A DNA stretch of 12,607 nucleotides from the NCBI GenBank assembly GCA_023430825.1, contig JAEYYL010000051.1, positions 1-12,607 on the forward strand, in the 5' to 3' direction. Position 1 is the first letter of the stretch, and each line of letters opens with the position of its first letter. Shown piece after piece: positions 1-6,144 of this stretch. The translations under genes were made by a program, and so were the position numbers. The notes beneath the pieces are model-generated. The model saw nothing but the letters and a program-made list of their open reading frames with translations, was not told the DNA's origin and ran no database searches. This DNA is from Verrucomicrobiota bacterium (GTDB lineage: Bacteria; Verrucomicrobiota; Verrucomicrobiia; Opitutales; Opitutaceae).

Positions 1-2
1 GC

Positions 3-419
3 ACGGAGCCGCCGATGACAGTGGAGGGGGCGGGGGCCGGGGCGATGGCGGGTGCGCGCATCCTGCTGGTGGAGGATCACGAAGCGACGCGGACGGCGGT
101 GGCGCGCTTGCTGGCGCGGCGGGGTTACGAGGTGGAGGCGGCGTCGACGGCGGCGGAGGCGTTGCGGCTGGCGGGGGAGGCGCGGTTCGACCTGGTCATC
201 TCCGACATCGGCCTGCCCGATGCGGACGGCTACGGGTTGATGAAGCAGTTAAGCGAGCGGCACGGGCTGCGGGGGCTGGCGCTATCGGGCTACGGGATGG
301 AAGAGGACATTGCGCGCGGGCGGGCGGCCGGTTTCGTCGAACATCTGACCAAGCCGATCGACATCAGGAAACTCGAGGCGGTATTGGTGCGGCTGCTCGG
401 CGAGGGCGCTGCCGGCTAA
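3..419 (+). CDS. Receiver (REC) domain, probable C-terminus of a hybrid histidine kinase (5' partial)
   Basis: A complete CheY-like receiver domain that would accept a phosphoryl group from a histidine kinase. Numbering from the first ATG at 15, the acidic pocket is E20-D21 in ILLVEDH, the phospho-acceptor is D64 in ISDIGLPDADG, the conserved Ser/Thr is S91 in LALSGYG, and the conserved Lys is K113 in HLTKPID. No output domain follows; the protein ends 17 residues after the KP motif. The frame stays open to the left edge with no stop, and the stretch before the domain is Gly/Ala/Pro-rich, like the linker joining a kinase ATPase domain to a C-terminal receiver. I therefore infer that the gene began outside the window. 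A stand-alone single-domain regulator starting at 15 or 45 is the alternative. Its stop overlaps the stop of the convergent next gene. Confidence 0.85.
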   Translation, partial: TEPPMTVEGAGAGAMAGARILLVEDHEATRTAVARLLARRGYEVEAASTAAEALRLAGEARFDLVISDIGLPDADGYGLMKQLSERHGLRGLALSGYGMEEDIARGRAAGFVEHLTKPIDIRKLEAVLVRLLGEGAAG

Positions 420-679
420 AAATCGAACCAGCTGCGATCGTCGAGTTCCGCGAGCGTCGGGAAGGCGGCGATCCCCGAGAGAATCACGGCGACGAGAACG
501 AGGCCGAGCGTCGTCCACTGAATCCAATTGGGACGCGAGCGTGTGCGAGAGAGGCGGCGAATGGCTTCGGCGAGGAGGGCGCTGCGGGCGGCTTCATCGT
601 GGTCCTGAGAGGCGAGTTCTCTTTCGAGGTCGTCGTCGGACATGAGGCGCAGCCGGGAGGGGGAAAGGGAGGTGTTCAC
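416..679 (-). CDS. Small single-pass membrane protein, hypothetical
   Basis: An 87-residue protein of unknown function. The N-terminal half is charged and helical (SRLRLMSDDDLERELASQD, then an Ala/Arg-rich stretch). It is followed by one clear membrane span at about residues 52-73 (WIQWTTLGLVLVAVILSGIAAF) and a short acidic tail. Arginines just before the span predict that the N-terminus is cytoplasmic. The start is uncertain: GTG at 679 keeps the SPSRLRLMSDDDL segment, while ATG at 641-643 gives 75 residues; neither has a Shine-Dalgarno sequence. The gene converges on the receiver-domain gene and their stop codons interlock (plus-strand TAA 417-419, minus-strand TAG 416-418). I do not recognise a family. 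Confidence 0.65.
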   Translation of the reverse strand: MNTSLSPSRLRLMSDDDLERELASQDHDEAARSALLAEAIRRLSRTRSRPNWIQWTTLGLVLVAVILSGIAAFPTLAELDDRSWFDF

Positions 680-734
680 GCGAGAGGGAAGCGCGGACAG
701 GCGCGGCGTGTTTTGGTTCGGCCGCGCTTCGTCC

Positions 735-1460
735 TCACGGCCCGGTGACGCGAGCGGGAAATATCCGGTGGCGTTTCGTGCGAACGATCGTGGGGGTTGG
801 GCGGGGTTCGGAAGACGTGCGGCGGGTGTGGCGGCGGAGGCCGAGGCGGGCGTTTTCGGCGGCGCAGGCGAGCTGGAAGTCCTGCATGCGTTGAAAGAGG
901 CCGAGCAATTGATCCGGCAGCGGGTAGCGGTCGAGGCCGGAGCGTTCGAGCGCGAGCAGCAGTTCGTGCGTGGCTTCGAGGGTCGAGAGGCAGCCGGGTT
1001 CCGGCTGGCGCTTGATCACGTAGCGGCTCGGCGCTGCATCCGAAAACATGATACGCGGGAGGGACTGGAGGGTGGTGCTCTCGCGCCACATGCGGCGGAC
1101 CTGCCGCCAGGTGGCGTCGAGGAGGAACACCACGAGGCGGCGGCCGGCGAAATCGGCGGCGGGCAGCTCGCCTTTCGAGAGGTCGCGGGCGTCGCGGGTC
1201 GGGTAGAGCAGCACCGGGAAATTGCGAGGATCGTTGAGCAGGGCTTGCACGGCTTCGTGGCGGTCGAAGCCGATGCCGACGTGGATTTCGCTGTCGGCGA
1301 GACACAGGTGGGTGAGGCGGCCGGTGGCGGCTTTCACGCGTTTGAACTCATACGGGTGCATGAGGAACACGAATTTCGTGCGCGTGGGCATCGGCGTGAT
1401 GGAGCCGCACCAGCATTGCGGCTGGGGCCAGAAACAGCGGTAGCACATCGGGCGACTCAT
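735..1460 (-). CDS. DTW-domain protein, probable tRNA-uridine aminocarboxypropyltransferase
   Basis: A DTW-domain protein of 241 residues. Members such as E. coli TapT (YfiP) transfer the 3-amino-3-carboxypropyl group of S-adenosylmethionine to a tRNA uridine. Visible here are an N-terminal Cys cluster (C6, C9, C16 and C18 in MCYRCFWPQPQCWC) that probably binds zinc, the segment FVFLMHPYEFKR, the YP motif (LLYPTRDARDL), and the signature LLDATWRQVRRM with D115, T117 and W118. The ATG at 1458-1460 is chosen because it begins just before the Cys cluster; a TTG at 1505 would add 15 basic residues. The tail after about residue 215 is Arg-rich and looks disordered. No operon partner is evident. 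The family assignment is firm; the exact tRNA position modified is inferred from characterised relatives. Confidence 0.87.
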   Translation of the reverse strand: MSRPMCYRCFWPQPQCWCGSITPMPTRTKFVFLMHPYEFKRVKAATGRLTHLCLADSEIHVGIGFDRHEAVQALLNDPRNFPVLLYPTRDARDLSKGELPAADFAGRRLVVFLLDATWRQVRRMWRESTTLQSLPRIMFSDAAPSRYVIKRQPEPGCLSTLEATHELLLALERSGLDRYPLPDQLLGLFQRMQDFQLACAAENARLGLRRHTRRTSSEPRPTPTIVRTKRHRIFPARVTGP

Positions 1461-1748
1461 GCGGCGGAGACGATTGCGGCGGGGCGAGCGGGTGACCAGC
1501 GGCAAAAAAGCGTGTGGTGAATCACGCGAGGACGCCGATAGGGACAGATGGAACTAGATTTCGGTCGGCTGGGGCGGGAGCACGCGCCAGATCGTCGCGA
1601 TGCGTCCGGTCGCGGGTTAACTCGAAGCGCTCGATGCGGTTTAAGCGGGTTTTGAAAAGCAACGGGGCGGGGCGCGATGGAAACGGGAATGCAGATGGAC
1701 CTGACAGGGGCGGCTTGCCGTTCGTCGTTGGAGCGACATGGTGAAGGC

Positions 1749-1904
1749 ATGAGCACAGTGAATGAAATCGAGACGGCGGTGGAGAAGTTGACGCCGGCGG
1801 AACTGCGCGAGTTCGCGGCTTGGTTCGAAGAACGTCAGGCGCTGCTCAATTCTTCTGACGCACTCTTCCGCATGTATGATACGGAGGAGGAGCAGGCGTC
1901 GTGA
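1749..1904 (+). CDS. Short putative antitoxin upstream of a MazF-type toxin
   Basis: A 51-residue acidic protein, all helix by appearance (MSTVNEIETAVEKLTPAEL followed by REFAAWFEERQ). Its stop overlaps the toxin start by 4 bp in the arrangement GTGA, so the two are translationally coupled. No AbrB/MazE swapped-hairpin, ribbon-helix-helix or Phd DNA-binding segment is visible. It resembles the small LxxAELxEFxxWFEE-type antitoxin components found next to various toxin families. It would bind and neutralise the toxin directly; whether it can repress its own promoter is unclear. ATG 1749 is preferred over an upstream ATG at 1677 because the extra 24 residues look non-conserved and a weak GGTGAAG lies just before 1749. 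The 288 bp upstream (1461-1748), shared with the divergent DTW gene, contains no other gene I can support. Confidence 0.7.
   Translation: MSTVNEIETAVEKLTPAELREFAAWFEERQALLNSSDALFRMYDTEEEQAS
1885..1890 (+). promoter_or_regulatory. Shine-Dalgarno sequence of the MazF-type toxin
   Basis: A perfect AGGAGG lies 10 bases before the GTG start at 1901, inside the antitoxin's last codons (its Glu-Glu-Glu run). It supports GTG 1901 as the toxin start. It is notable because most other starts in the window lack such a sequence. Confidence 0.6.
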
Positions 1905-2218
1905 ATCGCGCCGAGCGCGGCGATATCTGGCTGGTCGATTTGGGGATGGTTGCCAAGACACGCCCGGCTTTGATTTTGAGTGTGGCATACGATGACCGGG
2001 AGCGCGCGGTCGTGACGTATGTTCCCCGCACGACTGTTTTACGCGGGACACGTTTTGAGGTGCCGCACAAGGTTCGTGGGTTCGACCCTGGCGGCTTTGA
2101 TGCGCAAGGGATCGCGGGCATTCCAAGCGTGCAACTCGTTCGCCGCCTCGGGTCAGTCGACGATGCGACGTTGGGACGGGTCGAGGCAGCGGTGAAAGCG
2201 TGGCTTGGATTGACGTAG
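1901..2218 (+). CDS. mazF: MazF/PemK-family mRNA interferase toxin
   Basis: A 105-residue toxin of normal length for MazF/PemK endoribonucleases, which cleave mRNA at short specific sequences. The N-terminal β-barrel signature GDIWLVDLG, the conserved KTRPALIL with its Arg, the central VPRTTVLRGTRFEV carrying the conserved Thr/Arg region, and the C-terminal helix VRRLGSVDDATLGRVEAAVKAWLG are all present. The toxin therefore looks intact rather than decayed. It starts with GTG, overlaps the antitoxin stop and has an AGGAGG 10 bases upstream. The likely operon is antitoxin then toxin only. It sits in an accessory stretch next to repeat elements. The family is clear from these motifs; the cleavage specificity cannot be read from sequence. 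Confidence 0.88.
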   Translation: MNRAERGDIWLVDLGMVAKTRPALILSVAYDDRERAVVTYVPRTTVLRGTRFEVPHKVRGFDPGGFDAQGIAGIPSVQLVRRLGSVDDATLGRVEAAVKAWLGLT

Positions 2219-2295
2219 ATGGGGCTCAGCTCTCGGTGGCGCACGTTGTCGTCAGCGGTCACTGATTCGAGAGGCGATTCGGCTCAAGAAGGTAG

Positions 2296-2333
2296 TTCGA
2301 ACCACGGATGGACGCAGATGAACACGAATTGAT
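2296..2333 (+). repeat. Decamer-type intergenic repeat (three imperfect units)
   Basis: After a GAACCACG-type lead-in come three adjacent 10-bp units: ACGGATGGAC (2304-2313), GCAGATGAAC (2314-2323) and ACGAATTGAT (2324-2333). They look like degenerate copies of an ACGGATGAAC-like decamer. No coding role is apparent. Confidence 0.5.
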
Positions 2334-2413
2334 TTCTGGTGGAGCTCAATCCGCGCGTCGGCCGGTGGGCGGTCTGTTCGAGAGGGTGATGGGGGCGTGT
2401 CTTTGTTCCGGTT

Positions 2414-2427
2414 CATTCGTGGTTCAA
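2414..2427 (-). repeat. Inverted partial copy of the decamer repeat lead-in
   Basis: Read on the minus strand, this segment gives TTGAACCACGAATG, matching 11 of 13 bases of the lead-in at 2297-2309, and continues with an ACGAATGAAC-like decamer. The two copies point towards each other about 105 bp apart, so they could be the remnant ends of one element or two independent insertions of a dispersed repeat. Confidence 0.4.
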
Positions 2428-2493
2428 CGGTTCGGATGGCTCGGGTAGCTATGGACCTCTGTGCCGGGCCTGCTGCGGGCCGTCGCGTCGCGA

Positions 2494-2523
2494 GGTTGGC
2501 ACGCGCGGAGGCATGCCGCTACG
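2494..2523 (+). repeat. REP-like repeat, copy upstream of the unknown gene
   Basis: It begins GGTTGGCA and ends CGCTACG, the same two blocks that reappear at 3221-3241 beyond the unknown gene. Between them are a GGCATGCC palindrome and GCGG/CCGC arms. The pattern suggests a dispersed palindromic element, not coding DNA. Confidence 0.45.
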
Positions 2524-2555
2524 GGCGTCAATCAACAGGCGAGCGAGCAACGGAA

Positions 2556-3029
2556 GTGACAGCGCTCACAAAGCGCGCCTCTGAACTGGAGGGCATGAGG
2601 AACGCTATCGTCGGAATCGAGAAACGCCTGAAAGAACTTGATGTGCCAACAGTCACAGATCCTGCGGGGCCTCAGCAGCCGCGCCAACCCGTGGTCGAAG
2701 GCAAACTCCGTGAGATGCCAGTGGAGGTCACTCAAGGTATGCTCAACCAAAACCTGCTAACTTTGACCGAGCACGTGAAACGACAGCGGATCCAGCCGGG
2801 AGAGGAATTGCTCATTGAAGCGGCGCCCAGTGGAGACCGATTTCGCACTGACCTCGTGGTGAACGGGAACAAGCTTCGCGAGCGCGGGGCTATCGCGAGA
2901 TTCTATCGCGAGGCTGGAGTTAGCGCGGGAGACTTCGTCGAGTTGGTAGAAACGGCTCCTCACCAGTGGGTGCTTCGAAAAGCGGAAGGCGGAAAATATC
3001 AAAGTCGCCGCGCCTTGCTGTCTTGGTGA
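2556..3029 (+). CDS. Hypothetical protein with N-terminal coiled coil and possible small β-barrel DNA-binding-like C-terminus
   Basis: I do not recognise a named family. From GTG 2556 the protein is 157 residues. Residues 1-30 (TKRASELEGMRNAIVGIEKR and on) form a short amphipathic, coiled-coil-like helix. A Pro/Gln-rich linker follows, then a compact domain at about 60-145 containing LLTLTEHVKRQRI, GDRFRTDLVVNGNKL and RGAIARFYREAGVSAGDFVE. The pattern of strand, helix, 'F..e.gv..GD.v.l', strand recalls B3/EcoRII-N-like DNA-binding barrels; this is a weak inference. The frame is open back to a GTG at 2397, but that part reads through repeats. GTG 2556 (weak GGAA upstream) or ATG 2595 are better starts. 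Base composition looks less GC-rich than the neighbouring genes, and REP-like repeats lie on both sides, which suggests acquired DNA. Confidence 0.55.
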   Translation: MTALTKRASELEGMRNAIVGIEKRLKELDVPTVTDPAGPQQPRQPVVEGKLREMPVEVTQGMLNQNLLTLTEHVKRQRIQPGEELLIEAAPSGDRFRTDLVVNGNKLRERGAIARFYREAGVSAGDFVELVETAPHQWVLRKAEGGKYQSRRALLSW

Positions 3030-3110
3030 AAGCCCCGACTTCCGCTGCAACTCGCGCATGGACGAACGGGACTTGGAGTTTCCGACGTGGCGCGTTGTGA
3101 CGTAGCGTTG

Positions 3111-3181
3111 TCTCGCGAAGGAATAGAATGGAGCGAAGGAACGGCTTTGTATTCGTCGCGGCCTTCGATTCCTGCGCGAGA
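3111..3181. repeat. Long imperfect inverted repeat (cruciform-forming element)
   Basis: The outer arms 3111-3124 (TCTCGCGAAGGAAT) and 3168-3181 (ATTCCTGCGCGAGA) pair at 13 of 14 positions. Inside, CGAAGG (3134-3139) pairs with CCTTCG (3162-3167), stacked directly on the outer stem on the right and leaving a 9-base bulge on the left. It lies between two converging genes and is the first of three hairpins in a row. It could be a small non-autonomous element, a REP-type unit or a structured RNA. The sequence does not decide. Confidence 0.55.
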
Positions 3182-3192
3182 CATCAAATTCA

Positions 3193-3217
3193 TCATGCGT
3201 TGCTACGCGACGCATGA
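3193..3217. repeat. Strong hairpin, REP-like
   Basis: TCATGCGT (3193-3200) pairs with ACGCATGA (3210-3217), followed by a T·G wobble and a further GC/GC pair around a TAC loop. It shares the 9-mer GCTACGCGA with the next hairpin. As a terminator it lacks a following T-run. Confidence 0.6.
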
Positions 3218-3220
3218 ATC

Positions 3221-3246
3221 GGTTGGCAGGCGGTCGCTACGCGACC
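3221..3246. repeat. REP-like hairpin, copy downstream of the unknown gene
   Basis: GGTTGGCA, as in the copy at 2494, leads into a perfect 6-bp hairpin: GGTCGC (3232-3237), loop TAC, GCGACC (3241-3246). It ends 34 bp from the stop of the minus-strand TPR gene. A role in 3'-end formation or transcript protection between converging genes is possible. Confidence 0.55.
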
Positions 3247-3280
3247 TTCGTCTTTGCGGGGTGACCTCGGGGCGATGCGC

Positions 3281-4534
3281 TCAAGGTTTGCGGACGAAGT
3301 TGGCCAGGACCTGGAAGGCGAGGAAGGCCATGAAGAAGAGGCCGAGCGCGGCGCCGCCGCCGGTCGCGGAATCGGTCCAGAGATTGTGGAGGCCGGTGGC
3401 GCCGAGGAGCGCGAGGGCGCCGGCGGCGGTGGCGAGAATCAACCGCGCGCGGCCGGTGCGGTTGAAGACCGCGGCGATGCAGATCGAGAACGCGGCGCAG
3501 ATGATCGCAGCGACCATCGCGAAACCGCCGCCGCCAAGCGGCCACCAGATCAGGCAGCCGACCGCGGCGGCGAAAGCGGTGCCGAACCACCAGGTCGCGA
3601 TGCGTTCGTCGCGCGACAGCACGTGGCGGCCGAAGCGGTCGAAGTGCAGCATCAGGTTGAACATCGGATGCGACGTCCACGAGAGATACACGAACAGATA
3701 GAAGAGGATCGCGAAACCGATGAGCGCGAGCGTCGCGGGGCCGCTGTCGCCGCGCGCGGCGAGCTGGGTGTTGAGGAAGCGCGAAAAGAAATAGACGCCG
3801 ATCACGAACGCCCACTGAAACTTCGCGCCCTGCCGGCCCATCCACAGGAAATACGCGAGCATGCCGCGATAGACGGGATTCCGCGCACGCAGCGCTTCGA
3901 GCATGCCCTGGCGGGCGTATTCCATGCCGGGCTCGAGGCGCAGCGCTTCGCGGAAAAATTCCTGCGCACGGCGCGGTTCGTTGCGGTGAAGATAATTCCA
4001 GCCCTGGTTCGCGTGGGAGAGCGCGCTCTCGGGCGCGCGGTTGAGGGCGAAGTCGACGGTGGCGGTCGCCTCGGCTTTGCGACCGAGGCGGACGAGGGCC
4101 ATGGCGCGGAAGTTGGCGGCTTCGACGTGTTCGGGATCGAGCGCGAGTGCCTGTTCGGCGGCGGTGAGCGCGGCGGTCCAGTCGCCGCGCGCGAGTTCGA
4201 TCGCGGCGAGGAGCGCGAAGCATTCCTCGTTTTCCGGATTGAGCCGGAGCGAGTCGTTGACGGCGCTGCGGGCGGCGTCGTGACGGTCGAGCCGGTGGAG
4301 CGTGATCGCGCGGATGTAGTGGAGATACGGATCGTCGGGGGCCAGGCCGACGGCGGTGTCGGCGGCCTTGAGCGCTTCGGCGCCTTTTTGCTGCGCGCTG
4401 CGGCTGAGCGCGAGGAGGGCGAGGGCGGCGGTGTCCTCGGGTTGGGCGGCGAGGGCGAGGAGCGCTTCGCGCTCGGCGTCGGCGGGGCGGGATTGCGCGA
4501 GCAGCAACTGGGCGCGGGCGAGGTTGGCGCTCAT
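3281..4534 (-). CDS. TPR protein with C-terminal multi-helix membrane domain
   Basis: 417 residues in two halves. Residues 1-215 are tandem tetratricopeptide repeats, with typical A..AL.L.P spacing such as AADTAVGLAPDDPYLHYIRA, AAEQALALDPEHVEAANFRA and AQEFFREALRLEPGMEYARQ. Residues from about 238 to 414 carry five or six hydrophobic spans (around 240-256, 267-286, 314-332, 337-356, 365-383 and 394-413). The first half should be a cytosolic scaffold and the second should anchor it in the inner membrane. No signal peptide or catalytic motif is seen. The ATG start at 4534 overlaps the stop of the upstream AAA+ gene in an ATGA arrangement, so the two are almost certainly co-translated. I infer that the protein is the membrane partner or recruiter of that ATPase. 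The family is otherwise unnamed to me. Confidence 0.85.
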   Translation of the reverse strand: MSANLARAQLLLAQSRPADAEREALLALAAQPEDTAALALLALSRSAQQKGAEALKAADTAVGLAPDDPYLHYIRAITLHRLDRHDAARSAVNDSLRLNPENEECFALLAAIELARGDWTAALTAAEQALALDPEHVEAANFRAMALVRLGRKAEATATVDFALNRAPESALSHANQGWNYLHRNEPRRAQEFFREALRLEPGMEYARQGMLEALRARNPVYRGMLAYFLWMGRQGAKFQWAFVIGVYFFSRFLNTQLAARGDSGPATLALIGFAILFYLFVYLSWTSHPMFNLMLHFDRFGRHVLSRDERIATWWFGTAFAAAVGCLIWWPLGGGGFAMVAAIICAAFSICIAAVFNRTGRARLILATAAGALALLGATGLHNLWTDSATGGGAALGLFFMAFLAFQVLANFVRKP

Positions 4535-5979
4535 TTGTTGATCTTCAGGTAGCCGAGGACGTCGTCGTAGAGGCCGCTTTGGTTGGCGTAGAGGGCGTGG
4601 TTGCGCGCGGTCTCGAACCAGTCGCGCACGGTGGGCTTGTGACGTTTGATGGCGGCGAGCAGGTCGGCGGAAGTGAGCGGCTCGACCTTGCCGCTGCGCA
4701 TGGCGTCGCGGAGTTTTGTTTCGATGGCGACATCGACGACGGCTTTCAAATCGGCGCCGGAGTAGCCGTCGGTTTTTTTCGCGAGGGCGTCGCAGTCGAT
4801 TTCGCTGACGGGCTTGCCGGCGAGCTGGAGGCGGAGGATGGCGGCGCGCGCGGGGGCGTCGGGCGGCGGGACGAAGAGGATGCGGTCGAAGCGGCCGGGG
4901 CGGCGGAAAGCGGGGTCGAGGTGCCAGGGCGTGTTGGTGGCGGCGAGGATGAGGACGCCCTCGTTGGAGTCGGTGACGCCGTCGAGTTCGGAGAGAAACT
5001 GGTTGATGATCTGGCGGCCGCCGCTCTTGAGCAGGTCGGCGCGGTTGGCGCCGAGGGCGTCGACCTCGTCGAAGAAGAGAACGCAGGGGCGGTTGGCGCG
5101 GGCCTGTTCGAAGAGCGCGTGGAGATTTTTTTCGCTCTGGCCGATCCACATTTCGAGGACGTCGTTGATGCCGACGGCGAGGAAGCCGGCGTTGACTTCG
5201 CCGGCGGTGGCGCGGGCGAGGTAAGTTTTGCCGCAGCCGGGCGGGCCGTAGAGGAGGATGCCGCCGCCGATTTTCTTGCCGTAGGCTTTGAAGAGATCGG
5301 GCTGCCGGAGCGGGAGGATGATTTTCATCCGCACCTCTTCCTTCACGCGGTCCATGCCGCCGACGTCGGCGAAGGTGAGCTGCGGGCGTTCGAGATCGAA
5401 GGAAGCGCTGTCGGACGACGGCAGTTCGCCGGAAGGGAGCGGTTCGCGTTCGGGATCGGAGGCGGCTTCGTCTGCGGACTCCGCGGCGGCGTGCGCGGAT
5501 GGCGGGACGGTGAAATCGGGCGCGGGGTCGGGCTTGGCGGGTTTGAGGGGCGGGCGCTGGAGATGCGGGGCGAGGGCTTGTTCGAGTTGGCCGTCGATGA
5601 GGGAAGGATCGGCGGCGCGGGCTTTTTGGTATTCGCGGGCGGCGAGTTGGGGTTCGCCGGCGTGGAGGGCGAGGCGGGCGTGGAGCAGCCAGGCGCGCGG
5701 GGGCGGGGAAGGCTGTTTCACCATGTCTTCGGCGATGACGAGGGCGGCGCCGTGTTTGCCTTGTTGGAAGAAGGCGGAGGCGAGGCCGAGCCGCGCGCCG
5801 ATGGATTTAGGGTCGAGGGCGAGGGCGCGCTTGAAAAGGGTTTCGGCGATCGCGAAGGCGCCGCGGTCGAGGATGACCTCGGCGACGTGGAGGAGCAGCG
5901 GGGCGTTGTCGGGCGAAACGCGGAGGGCGGCGCGGAGCTCGGGCGGGACGGCGGGCGAATCGAGAGGATCGTCGGACAC
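4531..5979 (-). CDS. AAA+ ATPase of the CDC48/VPS4-like class with N-terminal TPRs
   Basis: 482 residues from GTG 5979. Residues 24-130 are TPR-like helices (AETLFKRALALDPKSIGARL). An Ala/Pro/Glu-rich linker follows at about 140-195, then one classic AAA domain. Walker A is GPPGCGKT (245-252), pore loop 1 is EMWIGQSEKN with an aromatic W at 278, Walker B is VLFFDEVD (300-307), sensor 1 is AATNTPWHL with N349, and the Arg-finger region is RRPGRFDR (359-366). All are intact, so it should hydrolyse ATP and thread substrate as a hexamer. The 'TFADVGGMDRVKEEV' entry and 'GYSGADLKAVV' lid are typical of classic AAA proteins. No protease domain is present, so it acts as an unfoldase or disassembly machine. 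The start is not certain: TTG 6087 would add 36 Arg/Pro-rich residues, and neither start has a Shine-Dalgarno sequence. The downstream TPR membrane gene overlaps it by 4 bp. Confidence 0.88.
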   Translation of the reverse strand: MSDDPLDSPAVPPELRAALRVSPDNAPLLLHVAEVILDRGAFAIAETLFKRALALDPKSIGARLGLASAFFQQGKHGAALVIAEDMVKQPSPPPRAWLLHARLALHAGEPQLAAREYQKARAADPSLIDGQLEQALAPHLQRPPLKPAKPDPAPDFTVPPSAHAAAESADEAASDPEREPLPSGELPSSDSASFDLERPQLTFADVGGMDRVKEEVRMKIILPLRQPDLFKAYGKKIGGGILLYGPPGCGKTYLARATAGEVNAGFLAVGINDVLEMWIGQSEKNLHALFEQARANRPCVLFFDEVDALGANRADLLKSGGRQIINQFLSELDGVTDSNEGVLILAATNTPWHLDPAFRRPGRFDRILFVPPPDAPARAAILRLQLAGKPVSEIDCDALAKKTDGYSGADLKAVVDVAIETKLRDAMRSGKVEPLTSADLLAAIKRHKPTVRDWFETARNHALYANQSGLYDDVLGYLKINK

Positions 5980-6144
5980 GCGGCGAGGTAAGCGGGGGCG
6001 ATGGGCGCGGGGAATAACGAAACGCGGGAAAACGAGAAAATCGGAATCCGGTTCGGGGCGGACGGGTGAGCGAAGCGCGCGGCGCAACGCGGGTGCGCGG
6101 ATGAAGGGCGATGGCGGGCGGTCGCGGCGGCGTGCCGCTCCGGA

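Larger units (their letters stand above)
2219..2555. other. Intergenic accessory stretch with repeats, no supported gene
   Basis: 337 bp between the toxin and the next gene. It holds decamer-like repeats near 2304-2333, a partial inverted copy of their first part near 2414-2427, and a REP-like segment at 2494-2523. A reading frame starting with GTG at 2397 runs through this DNA into the downstream gene. Its first 53 residues translate repeat sequence and look like chance coding. Confidence 0.6.

Noticed and set aside
642..1520. Plus-strand open frame opposite the DTW gene
   Set aside because: Shadow of the DTW protein, whose Cys cluster and DATW motif are clear.
1461..1748. Additional small gene between the DTW gene and the antitoxin (plus-strand frame 1514-1744)
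   Set aside because: Arg/Ser/Gly-rich translation without hydrophobic pattern, motif or ribosome binding site; probably the divergent promoter region.
3087..3701. Plus-strand open frame starting in the hairpin cluster
   Set aside because: It crosses inverted repeats and then runs antisense to the TPR gene; composition is not protein-like.
3254..4552. Plus-strand open frame over the TPR membrane gene
   Set aside because: Low-complexity Glu/Gly/Ala/Arg translation opposite a well-formed TPR and membrane protein.
4579..5991. Plus-strand open frame over the AAA+ gene
   Set aside because: Antisense shadow, repetitive Gly/Val/Glu composition, no family signature.
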